Part shown: positions 7,987 through 17,921 of the stretch, one piece after another
Position numbering within the stretch: position 1 is the first letter of the stretch
How the letters are laid out: every line of letters starts with the position of its first letter
Assembly (NCBI GenBank): GCA_002706365.1
Contig: PALM01000020.1
Location: forward strand, 294,439 to 358,438
Origin: Flavobacteriales bacterium
GTDB lineage: Bacteria > Bacteroidota > Bacteroidia > Flavobacteriales_E > Vicingaceae
Reading direction: 5' to 3'
DNA length: 64,000 nucleotides
The notes under the pieces: generated by a model
What the model was told of the DNA's origin: nothing
Seen by the model: only the letters and a program-made list of their open reading frames with translations
The model's database searches: none
Made by a program: the position numbers and the translations under genes

Positions 7987-10900
7987 TTAAAAATCACTTT
8001 CAAATTTTCTCACGAAACTGATTCGCTCTCTATCAGAGCCAAACATAAAGGTAAACGGCTCCTCTCCTTTCTTATTATCGTAGCGCCTGTCGTCTCTTTT
8101 CAGCTCTTTAATTCGATTATTGAATTCTTCATTTGAAGAAATAACTTTCATCAACCCTCTTCTATAATTGAAGTAATACCATGTTTGAGGGTTTATTTCA
8201 ATATAGATGTCCACTATATCTCCGCTTCTTTTCTTCTCAATCATTATGCCACCATCCACATACTTATTGATTTCCTCCTTATTCACATTGGCAATTCCCA
8301 ATTGTCCAAAGGACTTGTATGTATTGGTCTCTTCATTCCACTTAAACTTCACATCATTGAAAACCAGACGCTTATTCAATTCATCCGGCAATTTTTTGAT
8401 CTTTCCATTCAAGCTCAATTGAGTAATCATCTCATCGGCCTCTTCTACCCCAACTAATTCTCTTAATGCTTTATCAAATGTCTCTCTCATCACATCAGTT
8501 GGTGCCAAATTGATGTTGGCATTAAGATCTTCAGACAAGGTTTTATAAGCGTTGTTGTCGAAAAAGAAATCTATAGTCATTAACAGGTCAAAGACGACAT
8601 CATTGTCAATTTGGTTGTGATTGATATTTCCAGCTGCCTGAAATTCTACATTACCTGTCCTAGCACCTATATCAATTAAGCCTTCTCCGTATACCTTACA
8701 GCTTTTTGGATCCAGACTGAGATAATTACCCGCTAGATCATTCAATTTGATCTTATCTTGAGAAGATATTCTATACTCCCCTGAAGATCTGTGGTAGGTA
8801 AGATAACCATATGCTGGTAACACATTGATATCACTGTAATTAGACCTTTTAGTCAGGAATCCCGAATAGAAATAGATTGAATCTACATTGAGATTCATAC
8901 TCGTGGCGAGAAATGCATCATCAGCTGCTCTCATTCCACTGTCTATAGGAATATAGATCTCCCTTGGATCGATTTCCGCCTCAAACTTGATCGCTGGTCG
9001 CATTAAACGTTCACAATCGTGATTGATCTGGGTTGCACCATGGAAGACCAAATGCTCTTTATTCGCAAAGAGTTTCACTCCTCCTAAGAAGGTAAACTCA
9101 GGACTTAAAGTAAATTCAGCAGTGTCTGAGATATTACCATTTGCAATGGTTTGACCGGTGGTATCTACTCCAATCTCATCCAAATAGATAGTCTGCGTAC
9201 TTCCATTCGCATCTACATAATCTATAAGTCCAGCCGATCTGTAATCTCTCTTTCCAAATATCTTAGTGCTGGCATTGTAGATCTTGTGATACTCCGTTAC
9301 ACTATTCGCAACGATCTGCGAATTCTTAAGTGGATCCATAGCTGCTTTCTTGCGGATTGTCACATATCCGGAATCGGGAATGATCCTCGCATCTGCAGAT
9401 GCAATGTACTGCACATCAGAAGCTACTATAACATGCTTTCTGGTATCATAGGTACCAACTGGAGCGTAAAAGAATAAACTGTCTTGTTCGGGATTTGTCG
9501 ATATGAATTTAGAACCTTCAAGGTTCACATCAGCTGATACTTGCTTGCTGCTTGTGCCAATAAGATCGATCTTCCCATTGTCCATATACCATTTGAATTG
9601 ATCCATATAGCAGATGTATTGATTAATGGGGAATTCAATTGGATCTGTCTTTCCATTCATTTTGAATTCGGCGAAGCGACCTTCATAATCCACATGGGCA
9701 TTGACATTATCGGTCTTTAAAGCAAACGATTCTACCTCAGGGTCTCTCAACCAAAATGCGGCCGTATCAGCATCGAAGGTTTTCGACTGGAATACAATTT
9801 CCTTGGAAGTTAGATCAGCTGTTTCGAATCTATAGATACCGTTACCTCTGTAGCCATCTGGACGGATGGAAGTTGTTCCTTCAAAAATGGATTTACCATC
9901 GTAGAACAACATTCCTGTATCTGTTGATGTGGCATACAAGACATCATCATAGGGTAACCAACGCATATCTGTTCTTTTTCCGATTACCTCTGGAGTTTCA
10001 ACACCTTCACCTACTTCCTCAACTAAATACTGATATGCTTTTGTTTCCATCGAGTCTGGATAGAAAATAAAATCCCTTGAATAGGTCGTTGAAGCTAGAT
10101 ATTCCAATTTACCGTCTCCTCTTAAGCCTTTATGACTCATATTGATCTGACTGTAATATTGCCCTTTGCCTCCATAAGCTGGATAACCACTTTCCGGAGT
10201 ACTTCTTACAAAACCGAGAGAGAAATCGGGCTGCAGCCTTAATGTCTCATCGAATTCAGGAAAGATTCCCGCTGAAGTGAATGTACCTGTAAAGCGAAGT
10301 TGCTTGTTGTCGAAGTTGTCTAGACTATCCACCTTAAAGGGTTCAAGCTGGAAATAAAAGCGATTACGATCATAGACTCCTCCAAGAATTTCATCCTTAT
10401 CATAATACACATAGCTCATATCGAAGCTATTGAATATTGGATATTCAGGGAAGTCACGTAAACCCGACTTATTAAAAGGATCATCAATAAGCAGATCGCC
10501 ATTTACCCCTTCAATTACGGTCTTCACAGGAGCGAGTATTGGGTTGCCTTCTAGATCCTTCTTACCGCTTAAGGCCTTCATTCTCAATGAATCTACATTG
10601 GTAAGATTCACCTTAAAGCCTTCATAATCAAAGCTGAACTCCTTACCATAGAAATCGAGACGACCTGCCTTAACCTGTCCGGCAAATTCAAAGAATAGAT
10701 CCCTCTTCATTTTGATCTGACCATTATTAGGTAAAATCACTACCTTCTGTGAATCACTGGCTACAATACCTCTAACTCCGTTTATGGTTAGATCGAAGTT
10801 GAGTAGGTTGACCTGTCCATTGGGAGCACCTTCAACATCCGAGTAGATATTGATCACATCATAATCGATCTTTCTTTGGAAGGCCAAAGCATAATCTATG

Positions 10901-12435
10901 AGTTTTTGATCTACGTACATATAATCCCTTGTAAAATCAAAGTCGACAAAGCCCAGGCTTGCAAGACCCATGGTAAGGTTCTTAGCCGAATTATGATCCA
11001 TGCCCAAGGCAAATCCCACATCCTTTATAATGAGGACCTGACTACCAGTTCGGTCCACCATATTCTTTATTGTAATGATTGGATGTTGCCTGAATCCTTC
11101 GCCAATCTTGTAAAAGATCTCTTCTTTAAAGAAATTCTCCGAGGTAAAAAGAGCGTCTGTTTTGGTACTCCCTACCAGATTCTCAAACCTCATTATTGGC
11201 TCATCTATCTTCCAATTCAATACTTCAAAATTCATTTCAAGATTGTGATAGCTATTCGAATAAGGTGCAGAGGCCAAACCTTTGTCCTCTTTGTAAAGGG
11301 TGACTAGTTTATCCTCATGCAAATACTTAAAGTTCAATCCAGGATGAGAAATGGAATCTCCATCGTAGTAAAATCTGACAAATGCATTGGATGAAACGAT
11401 CTTATCAATTCGAATGGAAAAACTCTCCGATCCTGCTCTAAAGAAAAAAGTGTCTTCTCTAATGAAATCGACAAAAGCCTTATTCAACTCATCACCTGTA
11501 CCTAATAGTTTGGGACCAACCATAGAGAATCCACCATCGTAATTGATTCCCGGGAATATGTTCTCAATCTTTATTCGCTTATCATATGAATCAAATCTTG
11601 GATAAGTAGCTTTATCCGGAGTCATATTCGCCAATAGTTTATCCTCTAAGACGCCGAGTAAAGGTTCATTGAGGTAGAACGAATTGTAGAACTTCACTGA
11701 ATCTACGATGTATCCATATTTTCGCGTATCAATGATGTAATCACCTATTTCTGCATAGACTTCATCTTCCATTAAGCCAGCTCTCGACCAATTGACTACT
11801 CCTCCATCTCCTTGCCAGATGTTCTCTGTGGGATAATAAATCCCTTTGGTTTCATTGATCTTCATGCTATCTCGCTTTGCAAAGCAGATCAGGTCGAGGG
11901 ATTCAAATTTTATGTATGGAAGACTATCGTATCCGAAAATGTAATTGCTATTAGAAGATGTCCATGAAGAAGAAGCGGAATAGTAGATGGCGTTCTCTCT
12001 GAATAATCCATCACAGAATTCGAGAAAACTGATGAAGTTCTTATTCCTTCTTTCTTCCAAGAGCTGAAGCAGGATCTCTTCCCAGGCTGCATAACTCGCA
12101 TCCGTTTGATTACTATCTAACACAAAGCTTCCAACGGTGTATAGAAAGTTCCTGAAGTCGGGAAATGCTCTCATTTTCTTCTTGAGCATCTTATTACTGA
12201 TCAGGTATACCCCTTCTCGCTCACGCTCGCTGAAGTAACCTCCATACCAAACCTCTTCAAATTCCTTCATGAAGTCCTTTCCATCCTTTCTAGCACTAGT
12301 CAAGTAGGATTCCATCGTTTCGAAGAACTCAATCGAGTCTTGAGGAAAGGATGAAGGTGTTTGCGACTTAAGCTCAGAAAGCAAGCCAGCAAAGAAGATT
12401 AAAAGAATTGTGAGTCTAGTTAGAAGAGCTTTCAT
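7987..12435 (-). CDS. Giant secreted/periplasmic beta-rich protein of unknown function
   Basis: 1482 residues with a signal peptide (1-24, ending ELKSQ) and no later membrane segment that I can see. The first ~130 residues look helical; the rest is rich in short beta-strand patterns with repeated phrases such as 'FY-G---F-F' and 'D--SFYS', somewhat like OstA/LptA-type or beta-helical proteins. I recognise no catalytic motif, no T9SS sorting domain and no named family. The size and style match large 'hypothetical' proteins I have seen in Bacteroidota genomes, so it is probably conserved. It lies 129 bases upstream of the SPOR-domain gene, in the same direction, but the gap is long enough for a separate promoter. 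A role in the outer envelope is a guess from its size and signal peptide. Confidence 0.8.
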   Translation of the reverse strand: MKALLTRLTILLIFFAGLLSELKSQTPSSFPQDSIEFFETMESYLTSARKDGKDFMKEFEEVWYGGYFSEREREGVYLISNKMLKKKMRAFPDFRNFLYTVGSFVLDSNQTDASYAAWEEILLQLLEERRNKNFISFLEFCDGLFRENAIYYSASSSWTSSNSNYIFGYDSLPYIKFESLDLICFAKRDSMKINETKGIYYPTENIWQGDGGVVNWSRAGLMEDEVYAEIGDYIIDTRKYGYIVDSVKFYNSFYLNEPLLGVLEDKLLANMTPDKATYPRFDSYDKRIKIENIFPGINYDGGFSMVGPKLLGTGDELNKAFVDFIREDTFFFRAGSESFSIRIDKIVSSNAFVRFYYDGDSISHPGLNFKYLHEDKLVTLYKEDKGLASAPYSNSYHNLEMNFEVLNWKIDEPIMRFENLVGSTKTDALFTSENFFKEEIFYKIGEGFRQHPIITIKNMVDRTGSQVLIIKDVGFALGMDHNSAKNLTMGLASLGFVDFDFTRDYMYVDQKLIDYALAFQRKIDYDVINIYSDVEGAPNGQVNLLNFDLTINGVRGIVASDSQKVVILPNNGQIKMKRDLFFEFAGQVKAGRLDFYGKEFSFDYEGFKVNLTNVDSLRMKALSGKKDLEGNPILAPVKTVIEGVNGDLLIDDPFNKSGLRDFPEYPIFNSFDMSYVYYDKDEILGGVYDRNRFYFQLEPFKVDSLDNFDNKQLRFTGTFTSAGIFPEFDETLRLQPDFSLGFVRSTPESGYPAYGGKGQYYSQINMSHKGLRGDGKLEYLASTTYSRDFIFYPDSMETKAYQYLVEEVGEGVETPEVIGKRTDMRWLPYDDVLYATSTDTGMLFYDGKSIFEGTTSIRPDGYRGNGIYRFETADLTSKEIVFQSKTFDADTAAFWLRDPEVESFALKTDNVNAHVDYEGRFAEFKMNGKTDPIEFPINQYICYMDQFKWYMDNGKIDLIGTSSKQVSADVNLEGSKFISTNPEQDSLFFYAPVGTYDTRKHVIVASDVQYIASADARIIPDSGYVTIRKKAAMDPLKNSQIVANSVTEYHKIYNASTKIFGKRDYRSAGLIDYVDANGSTQTIYLDEIGVDTTGQTIANGNISDTAEFTLSPEFTFLGGVKLFANKEHLVFHGATQINHDCERLMRPAIKFEAEIDPREIYIPIDSGMRAADDAFLATSMNLNVDSIYFYSGFLTKRSNYSDINVLPAYGYLTYHRSSGEYRISSQDKIKLNDLAGNYLSLDPKSCKVYGEGLIDIGARTGNVEFQAAGNINHNQIDNDVVFDLLMTIDFFFDNNAYKTLSEDLNANINLAPTDVMRETFDKALRELVGVEEADEMITQLSLNGKIKKLPDELNKRLVFNDVKFKWNEETNTYKSFGQLGIANVNKEEINKYVDGGIMIEKKRSGDIVDIYIEINPQTWYYFNYRRGLMKVISSNEEFNNRIKELKRDDRRYDNKKGEEPFTFMFGSDRERISFVRKFESDF

Positions 12436-12513
12436 AGTGATTGGGCTGAAAGGATAAATAAAGCCATTTTGCCCCGATAATCAAAAGCTATTCCATAGTA
12501 AATCCGAGGAGAA

Positions 12514-13347
12514 CTATGACTTTTTGAATGCCACTGCCATCCAATCCTCCTCAACAGTTTCCATTATGCTGCTTAAAGCAGATTCTGTGCACTTTGATTT
12601 GATATCATTTAAGTCATTGGAATAGAAGCCACTCAGCATTAAAATGCCATTTGGTTTAAGCATTTTGGCATAGAGAGGAATCTGTTCCAAAAGCACATTC
12701 TTATTGATATTGGCCAGTACCAAATCAAATTCTTTATTGTTGAGTTCCTCAAGTGGCAAAGAACCTTGAATTGAGATAATTGATGGACAGGCATTCCGCT
12801 CAAAATTCTCTTGCATATTTTCATATGCCCATTCTTCTATGTCGGTAGCATAGATAGATATCGCTCCCATCTTGCTAGCCAAGATGGCCAAAATACCAGT
12901 CCCACTACCTAGATCGGCGACAGCATTAACCGACCAATCCACATCTCTCATCAAGCGTATCATACCCCTGGTGGTGGCATGATGACCAGTGCCAAAAGAC
13001 ATTTTAGGCTCTATGATCAATTCATGCTCAAAACCCTCTTTTTTAGGATGGAATGGCGCACGAATATGGCAAAAGGTATCTATGGATAAAGGCTGGAAAT
13101 TCTTTTCCCACTCCTCATTCCAATTGATCTGCTCCATCTCTTCAGCTCCTTCGAATTCAACTCCCTCATAATCGGAGATCAAGCTATTTAGCTGTTCTTC
13201 AGAGAACTCATCCTTCTCGATATAAGCCTTGAGTAGAGGGTCTTCTTCCTGAAAGCTATCATAGCCTATCTCGGCTAGCTGAGCAATGAGAATCTCATTG
13301 AATGGCTCAAAAGGTGAGAGACGAAAGGTACATTCTAAAAAGACCAT
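12514..13347 (-). CDS. prmA: Ribosomal protein L11 methyltransferase
   Basis: 277 residues. PrmA trimethylates amino groups of ribosomal protein L11 using S-adenosylmethionine. The class I methyltransferase motif I is DLGSGTG at 145-151, preceded by the PrmA-specific SFGTGHHATT block (117-126), with ANINKN at 212-217 as the post-motif substrate loop. The N-terminal ~90 residues are the L11-recognition region, shorter than in E. coli but usual for Bacteroidota. The start codon overlaps the end of tpiA by 13 nt, so translation is probably coupled. Last gene of the DUF1599-DoxX-permease-tpiA-prmA operon. Confidence 0.93.
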   Translation of the reverse strand: MVFLECTFRLSPFEPFNEILIAQLAEIGYDSFQEEDPLLKAYIEKDEFSEEQLNSLISDYEGVEFEGAEEMEQINWNEEWEKNFQPLSIDTFCHIRAPFHPKKEGFEHELIIEPKMSFGTGHHATTRGMIRLMRDVDWSVNAVADLGSGTGILAILASKMGAISIYATDIEEWAYENMQENFERNACPSIISIQGSLPLEELNNKEFDLVLANINKNVLLEQIPLYAKMLKPNGILMLSGFYSNDLNDIKSKCTESALSSIMETVEEDWMAVAFKKS

Positions 13348-14105
13348 GAAGCAGCTTTGATTATTTCTACAAATGAGTCTGCATCTAATGAAGCTCCTCC
13401 AATCAATCCACCATCAACATCCTTCTTTGAGAAGAGCTCAGCTGCATTATCTGGCTTACAACTACCACCATAGAGAATGCGGATCTCATCAGCAATGGAA
13501 GATCCATACTTGTTTGAGATCTCTGCTCTAATGTGAGCGTGCATCTCCTGCGCTTGATCTGAACTTGCAGTCTTTCCTGTACCAATGGCCCAAACAGGTT
13601 CGTAGGCAATGATCAGATTGGAAAAATCACTTTCATCCAAGTCGAATAAAACAGCTAATTGATCGGCAATTACCTCTTTCTCTTTGCCGGACTCTCTTTC
13701 TTCTAAAGATTCTCCAACACAAAAGATCGCTTGAATATCCTCCTTAAGTAATTGATTCACCTTGGCAATCAATTCATCGTCACTTTCTTGCTGATATACT
13801 CTTCTTTCGGAATGTCCAACCAGACAGTAATCCACACCAACCGACTTCACCATGCTTGCAGAAACTTCTCCTGTGAAGGCACCGGAAGTCTCTTTATGCA
13901 CATTTTGAGCACCCAGAGCTAGCCTACTATCCTTTAAAAGGCCATTTAATTCGTTCAAATGAATAAATGGAGGAATTAACACCACATCTAGGTCATTCTC
14001 CATTTCCATACTCTTTAATGAATTGACAATTCCCTTTGCAAGACTTAGTCCCTCATCGAGGTTCATATTCATTTTCCAATTTCCGGCTACTACTTTCTTC
14101 CTCAT
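13335..14105 (-). CDS. tpiA: Triosephosphate isomerase
   Basis: 256 residues, normal length. It interconverts dihydroxyacetone phosphate and glyceraldehyde 3-phosphate. Visible catalytic elements: Asn9/Lys11 in AGNWKMN, His98 in VGHSERR, Glu169 in AYEPVW, and the mobile loop 6 WAIGTGKTA (172-180); the phosphate-binding ILYGGS block is also present. It sits 14 nt downstream of the ABC permease gene and overlaps prmA by 13 nt. tpiA next to the DUF1599/DoxX pair is, as far as I know, a recurrent Bacteroidota arrangement. Confidence 0.97.
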   Translation of the reverse strand: MRKKVVAGNWKMNMNLDEGLSLAKGIVNSLKSMEMENDLDVVLIPPFIHLNELNGLLKDSRLALGAQNVHKETSGAFTGEVSASMVKSVGVDYCLVGHSERRVYQQESDDELIAKVNQLLKEDIQAIFCVGESLEERESGKEKEVIADQLAVLFDLDESDFSNLIIAYEPVWAIGTGKTASSDQAQEMHAHIRAEISNKYGSSIADEIRILYGGSCKPDNAAELFSKKDVDGGLIGGASLDADSFVEIIKAASWSF

Positions 14106-14119
14106 TTACGGTTTTATAT

Positions 14120-15193
14120 CTATTTGATTCTCAGTCTTGGATCGAGTAATCCGTAGATCACATCCACTATAATATTGATCAGCACAAAAATAATCGCGAT
14201 AAGCAAAACAGCCCCCATAACTATGGGTAAATCATACTGCTCTAGCGCATTTACTATTTCCCATCCTATTCCTTTCCAGGAAAAGATGATTTCCACAAAG
14301 ACCGCACCTGCCATTAAGCTTGCAAACATACCTGAAAGCGCTGTCACTACGGGATTCATAGCATTCTTCAAAGCGTGTTTCCAGAGGGTGACGGAATTGC
14401 TTAAACCTTTGGCTCTAGCAGTTCTCACATAATCCATCGAAAGTACATCTAAAAGAGAGTTCCTGCTTAATTGCAAGACTACGGAAAGCGGCCGAATACC
14501 TAGTGTAAGCGCTGGAAGCACCAAATTAGCCCAATTGATGTACTCTCCCCTTCCCAGATCATCTACCTCATACAAACTGCCACTCATATTCAAACCGGTT
14601 AGATCGGTAAGAAGGTAGCCAAATAGCCAAGCGAAGATTACACCTACAAAGAATGAAGGCAATGCCATTCCAGAGGTGGCTATAAGCAATAGAAAGCGAT
14701 CCAAAAAGGAATCCCTGAACAAGGCAGCTAGCGTGCCTAGGAAAATACCGAGAATTGCGGCCAAGAGTATTGAAGCTAAGGCAAGTATTGCAGTCTCAGG
14801 CAAGCTCTCGAGCAATATCTCAGAAACCCTTCTCCTGCTCTGATACGACTGCCGCAAATAGGGTTTCTTCAAGAGAAAAGTATAATTCTCCGTCTCAAAC
14901 AAGCTTACTCCCTTGTACTTATTCTCATCCAGAAAGTAAGGAGACTCTTTATCTAGGCTATGATAGGAAAGCGGTGAAAGATCATTGAGATAAAGTGCAT
15001 ATTGATAGAAAATAGACCTATTGAGGCCTAACTCCTCTCTAATCTCATCAATAGCTTCCTGATCAGCTCTCTGTCCGAGCATCATCCTTGCAGGGTCACC
15101 CGGAAGGACATTGAAAATGAAAAACACCAAAGTAACTACTCCCAGGAGCACTAAGACTCCGTACAGCAACCTTCGGATGATGAATGCGAACAA
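14120..15193 (-). CDS. ABC transporter permease, DppB/OppB type (orphan)
   Basis: 357 residues. The N-terminal RRLLYGVLVLLGVVTLVFF membrane helix followed by LPGDPARMMLGQ is the signature start of dipeptide/oligopeptide/nickel permeases of the DppB family, and the conserved permease loop is seen near ARAKGLSNSVTLWKHALKNA. About six membrane segments are predicted by eye. The partner permease (DppC), ATPases and binding protein are absent from the neighbourhood. The gene lies between the DoxX gene (1 nt away) and tpiA (14 nt away), so it is transcribed with metabolic genes; its substrate cannot be inferred. Confidence 0.88.
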   Translation of the reverse strand: MFAFIIRRLLYGVLVLLGVVTLVFFIFNVLPGDPARMMLGQRADQEAIDEIREELGLNRSIFYQYALYLNDLSPLSYHSLDKESPYFLDENKYKGVSLFETENYTFLLKKPYLRQSYQSRRRVSEILLESLPETAILALASILLAAILGIFLGTLAALFRDSFLDRFLLLIATSGMALPSFFVGVIFAWLFGYLLTDLTGLNMSGSLYEVDDLGRGEYINWANLVLPALTLGIRPLSVVLQLSRNSLLDVLSMDYVRTARAKGLSNSVTLWKHALKNAMNPVVTALSGMFASLMAGAVFVEIIFSWKGIGWEIVNALEQYDLPIVMGAVLLIAIIFVLINIIVDVIYGLLDPRLRIK

Positions 15194-15194
15194 A

Positions 15195-16460
15195 TTATCT
15201 CAGTTGATTAACATCAGGCATATCATTCAAATGCCATTTTCCTTTAACGGTACCTCTTTCTAGATACACTATACCAGGATTCGACCTGACAATAGTTTTC
15301 AACACGATTCCGTCTGTCACGTAGAACTCCAATGGCAAATTGTATTCTGCAATAAGTTTATCCTTTTCCTCTCTTGAGGCTGCTGACAAACCAATTGTGA
15401 TCACATCTTGCTCTGAACCTTTAATAGCAAATTCCCTGATCTTATCCCAAGCTGAATTATCGGCAGCAGAAAGATCATAAGCTACAATAAGCACGAGACG
15501 CTCTTGCGACATAAAGATATCTGTCATTTCGCCACCACCATGTGCTACAATTGAAAAGTCGGTAATGGGGGCTACATCTCCCTCATCAATGAGCGTATTG
15601 TCTGTACTCACCCATTCCCAATCTTTATCTTCCCAGATCTTAGAAGCGGTATACTCTTGCATATTCATTTCAACTACTTCTCCGGTTTCTGTATTCTTAT
15701 AGGTTAGGATATTCTCATAGACAGGAGGCTTCGCATTTGGAGGCAATGTCATTTGCTCTGGAATATTCTTTCCAACCGCATATGGTCTAAAATCTTTGAA
15801 AGGAAGGTGCTCAACCGCCCAAATTCCAATGATCAAACTCAACAGTGCCGAGCTAATTGTTGAAATAGGCGCTCCAAGCTTATTGGCCCTGCTGAATTTC
15901 AGAATAAGATTTATTGCCAACACTCCTACTGTGAAGTAGAATGGCATCCACCATTCCAGCTGAATAGATAAGAATACCATTGCGATTGCTGAGATCACAA
16001 AATAGATCGTATCAAAATTCCTGTCAGGGAATGGAATGATCTCATTTCGCTTGAAGAACAACAAGAGGATCAATACCAGCAATATGAGGTCTTTGTAGAA
16101 TGATTCCCATGGAGTGAGTGGAATTGCATCGCCAAAGCAACCGCAAGAACGAACGATCTCGAATACTGCAGAAGCAAATGTCAAGATCGTAAAGAAGATG
16201 ATCATCAAGAGCAGTAGCCAGGATGCATTCTTGAATTTATAACCAACCAAAACCGCAATACCCAATACAATTTCAAAGATGCAAAGAGCAGCGGCTAAAG
16301 GCACTAAGATCTCATGAAGCCAGCCCCAATCCATTCCAAACTCGATGAAATACTCCTCAAGTTTATAGGAGAAGCCCAATGGATCGTTCAACTTCACCAA
16401 ACCACTGAAAATAAATAGGTTTCCTACTATTAGTCTCGCTAAGTGCAAAATCGTTCTCAT
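15195..16460 (-). CDS. DoxX-like membrane protein, BT_3928 family
   Basis: 421 residues. The N-terminal half is a DoxX-type four-helix membrane domain beginning RLIVGNLFIFSGLVKLNDP, followed by more membrane segments up to about residue 210. The SCGCFGD motif (about 108-114) matches MauE/DoxX-type proteins thought to take part in redox or disulfide chemistry. The C-terminal ~170 residues form a soluble domain with a thioredoxin-like look (VLIVAYDLS, 'EYNLPLEFYVTDG') but without a CxxC. This matches the BT_3928 family that accompanies DUF1599 and tpiA in Bacteroidota. Biochemical function unknown. Confidence 0.85.
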   Translation of the reverse strand: MRTILHLARLIVGNLFIFSGLVKLNDPLGFSYKLEEYFIEFGMDWGWLHEILVPLAAALCIFEIVLGIAVLVGYKFKNASWLLLLMIIFFTILTFASAVFEIVRSCGCFGDAIPLTPWESFYKDLILLVLILLLFFKRNEIIPFPDRNFDTIYFVISAIAMVFLSIQLEWWMPFYFTVGVLAINLILKFSRANKLGAPISTISSALLSLIIGIWAVEHLPFKDFRPYAVGKNIPEQMTLPPNAKPPVYENILTYKNTETGEVVEMNMQEYTASKIWEDKDWEWVSTDNTLIDEGDVAPITDFSIVAHGGGEMTDIFMSQERLVLIVAYDLSAADNSAWDKIREFAIKGSEQDVITIGLSAASREEKDKLIAEYNLPLEFYVTDGIVLKTIVRSNPGIVYLERGTVKGKWHLNDMPDVNQLR

Positions 16461-16480
16461 CTATTTGTTGTTTTAGATTA

Positions 16481-17023
16481 TTATTTCTGTTCCGACAATT
16501 GAATTAACGCAAATAAGGCATAATTGATCATATCGAAATAATTGGCATCCAATCCTTCTGAAATTATGGTCTTGCCATCGTTCATCTCGATCTGACGAAT
16601 ACGCATAAGCTTTTGAAGGATCATATCGGTTAGAGAAGATGTGCGCATTTCTCGCCATGCTTCATCGTAATCGTGATTCTTATTCTCCATCAATTGCTTG
16701 GCTTCAGCCAAATACTGATCATATAGTTTTAACAAAAGCGCTTCGTCTAGATCAGATTCTTCACTGTAACCCTTCTCCAATTGGATCAAGGCCATGATCG
16801 AGTAATTCACAATTGCCTTATACTCATCATCAATTCCCTCATCTACTTTTGAGCTGAGCTTTTCCTCTAAACTGCGAATCCGCTTTGCTTTGATGTAAAG
16901 CTGATCTGTGAGTGAGCTCGATCTGAGGATTCTCCAGGCAGAGCCATAATCTTTCATCTTCTTCTCAAAGATCTCTCTACAAGCTGCTGCTTCGCGATTG
17001 TATTGTTCAGAGGTCTTTCTCAT
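16481..17023 (-). CDS. DUF1599 protein with two tandem repeats
   Basis: 180 residues made of two copies of the same ~75-residue unit. Each has 'F-KK--DYG-AWR-LR-SSLTD-L--K--RIR' followed by 'G-D--Y--I-NYS-MALIQL' (first about 18-83, second about 100-175). This is the DUF1599 (PF07659) architecture; the conserved Asp/Tyr/Arg residues could form a nucleotide or metal site, but the function is not established. It opens the minus-strand operon leading to DoxX, permease, tpiA and prmA and is separated by only 21 nt from the divergent folP, so the two promoters must overlap coding sequence. Confidence 0.88.
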   Translation of the reverse strand: MRKTSEQYNREAAACREIFEKKMKDYGSAWRILRSSSLTDQLYIKAKRIRSLEEKLSSKVDEGIDDEYKAIVNYSIMALIQLEKGYSEESDLDEALLLKLYDQYLAEAKQLMENKNHDYDEAWREMRTSSLTDMILQKLMRIRQIEMNDGKTIISEGLDANYFDMINYALFALIQLSEQK

Positions 17024-17032
17024 GCTTTGTCT

Positions 17033-17040
17033 TACTTTTG
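17033..17040 (+). promoter_or_regulatory. -7 box 4 nt before the folP ATG (probable leaderless transcript)
   Basis: TACTTTTG matches TAnnTTTG exactly and ends four bases before the ATG at 17045. Transcription initiating the usual short distance downstream would start at or next to the ATG. Confidence 0.55.
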
Positions 17041-17044
17041 AGGA

Positions 17045-17911
17045 ATGGATTATAGTCGCGAAAATAGCCCTTTTTCAACGAAATTTTCCCTGCGAAGAGG
17101 GGGTGATTTGTTTGAGTGGGATAGCCCATTGATCATGGGGATTCTCAATCTAACTCCCGACTCCTTTTATGACGGTGGTGAGTATCAATCAGATGCAGCA
17201 ATATTGAAGCAAGTTGAAAAGATGATTGAAGAAGGAGCCGATATGATCGACATAGGTGCTTTTAGCTCTAGACCAAATGCTAAACTCATCGACGAAGAAG
17301 AGGAGAAAAAGCGACTTATGGGTCCTCTTAAAACCATTCGAAAGCAATTTCCAGATGTGTTAATTTCTATTGACACATACAGAAGCACCATTGCAAATGA
17401 AGCGATCTATCTTGGGGCTGATATCATAAATGATATCTCAGGGGGCAATTTTGATAAAGAGCTACCTAAACTGCTAGCAGAAAGAGGTATTCCATATATA
17501 TTAATGCATATGCAGGGAAAGCCCGATAATATGCAGGACAAGCCAGAATATGAAGATGTAAGCTCAGATATCTACAAATGGTTTCACAAAAAGCTTCTTG
17601 AATATCGAAATCTGGGACTAAAGGATATAATCCTTGATGTGGGCTTTGGATTTGGTAAGAGTCTAGAACACAATTATCAATTATTGAAGGATCTGGGGCA
17701 TTTTCAAAGTCTTGGATGTCCAGTCCTTGTTGGCTTATCGCGAAAGGGAATGATACAGAAGATCATTGATGCGAAAGCTGAGAATGCTCTAAATGGCACA
17801 ACTGCTGCGCATGTGATCGCTCTTATGAATGGAGCAAATATGCTAAGGGTGCACGATGTAAAAGCAGCTAAAGAAGCAAAACAGATTGTCGACTTTTATC
17901 AAAAGCAGTAA
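17045..17911 (+). CDS. folP: Dihydropteroate synthase
   Basis: 288 residues. It condenses p-aminobenzoate with dihydropterin pyrophosphate in folate synthesis and is the target of sulfonamides. All family motifs are visible: MGILNLTPDSFYDGG near residue 30, SIDTYRS, INDISGG, ILMHMQGKP, DVGFGFGKS and the C-terminal GLSRKGMI and RVHDV blocks. The N-terminus has about 12 extra residues before the usual start; ATG at 17045 is the only plausible start codon in this stretch. Downstream cdaA follows after 10 nt, an arrangement common in Bacteroidota. Confidence 0.96.
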   Translation: MDYSRENSPFSTKFSLRRGGDLFEWDSPLIMGILNLTPDSFYDGGEYQSDAAILKQVEKMIEEGADMIDIGAFSSRPNAKLIDEEEEKKRLMGPLKTIRKQFPDVLISIDTYRSTIANEAIYLGADIINDISGGNFDKELPKLLAERGIPYILMHMQGKPDNMQDKPEYEDVSSDIYKWFHKKLLEYRNLGLKDIILDVGFGFGKSLEHNYQLLKDLGHFQSLGCPVLVGLSRKGMIQKIIDAKAENALNGTTAAHVIALMNGANMLRVHDVKAAKEAKQIVDFYQKQ

Positions 17912-17921
17912 TATTGCTTTC

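Noticed and set aside
9151..10070. Plus-strand open frames of about 105 residues inside the 1482-residue gene
   Set aside because: They are antisense to a long, clearly coding frame and show no protein-like composition.
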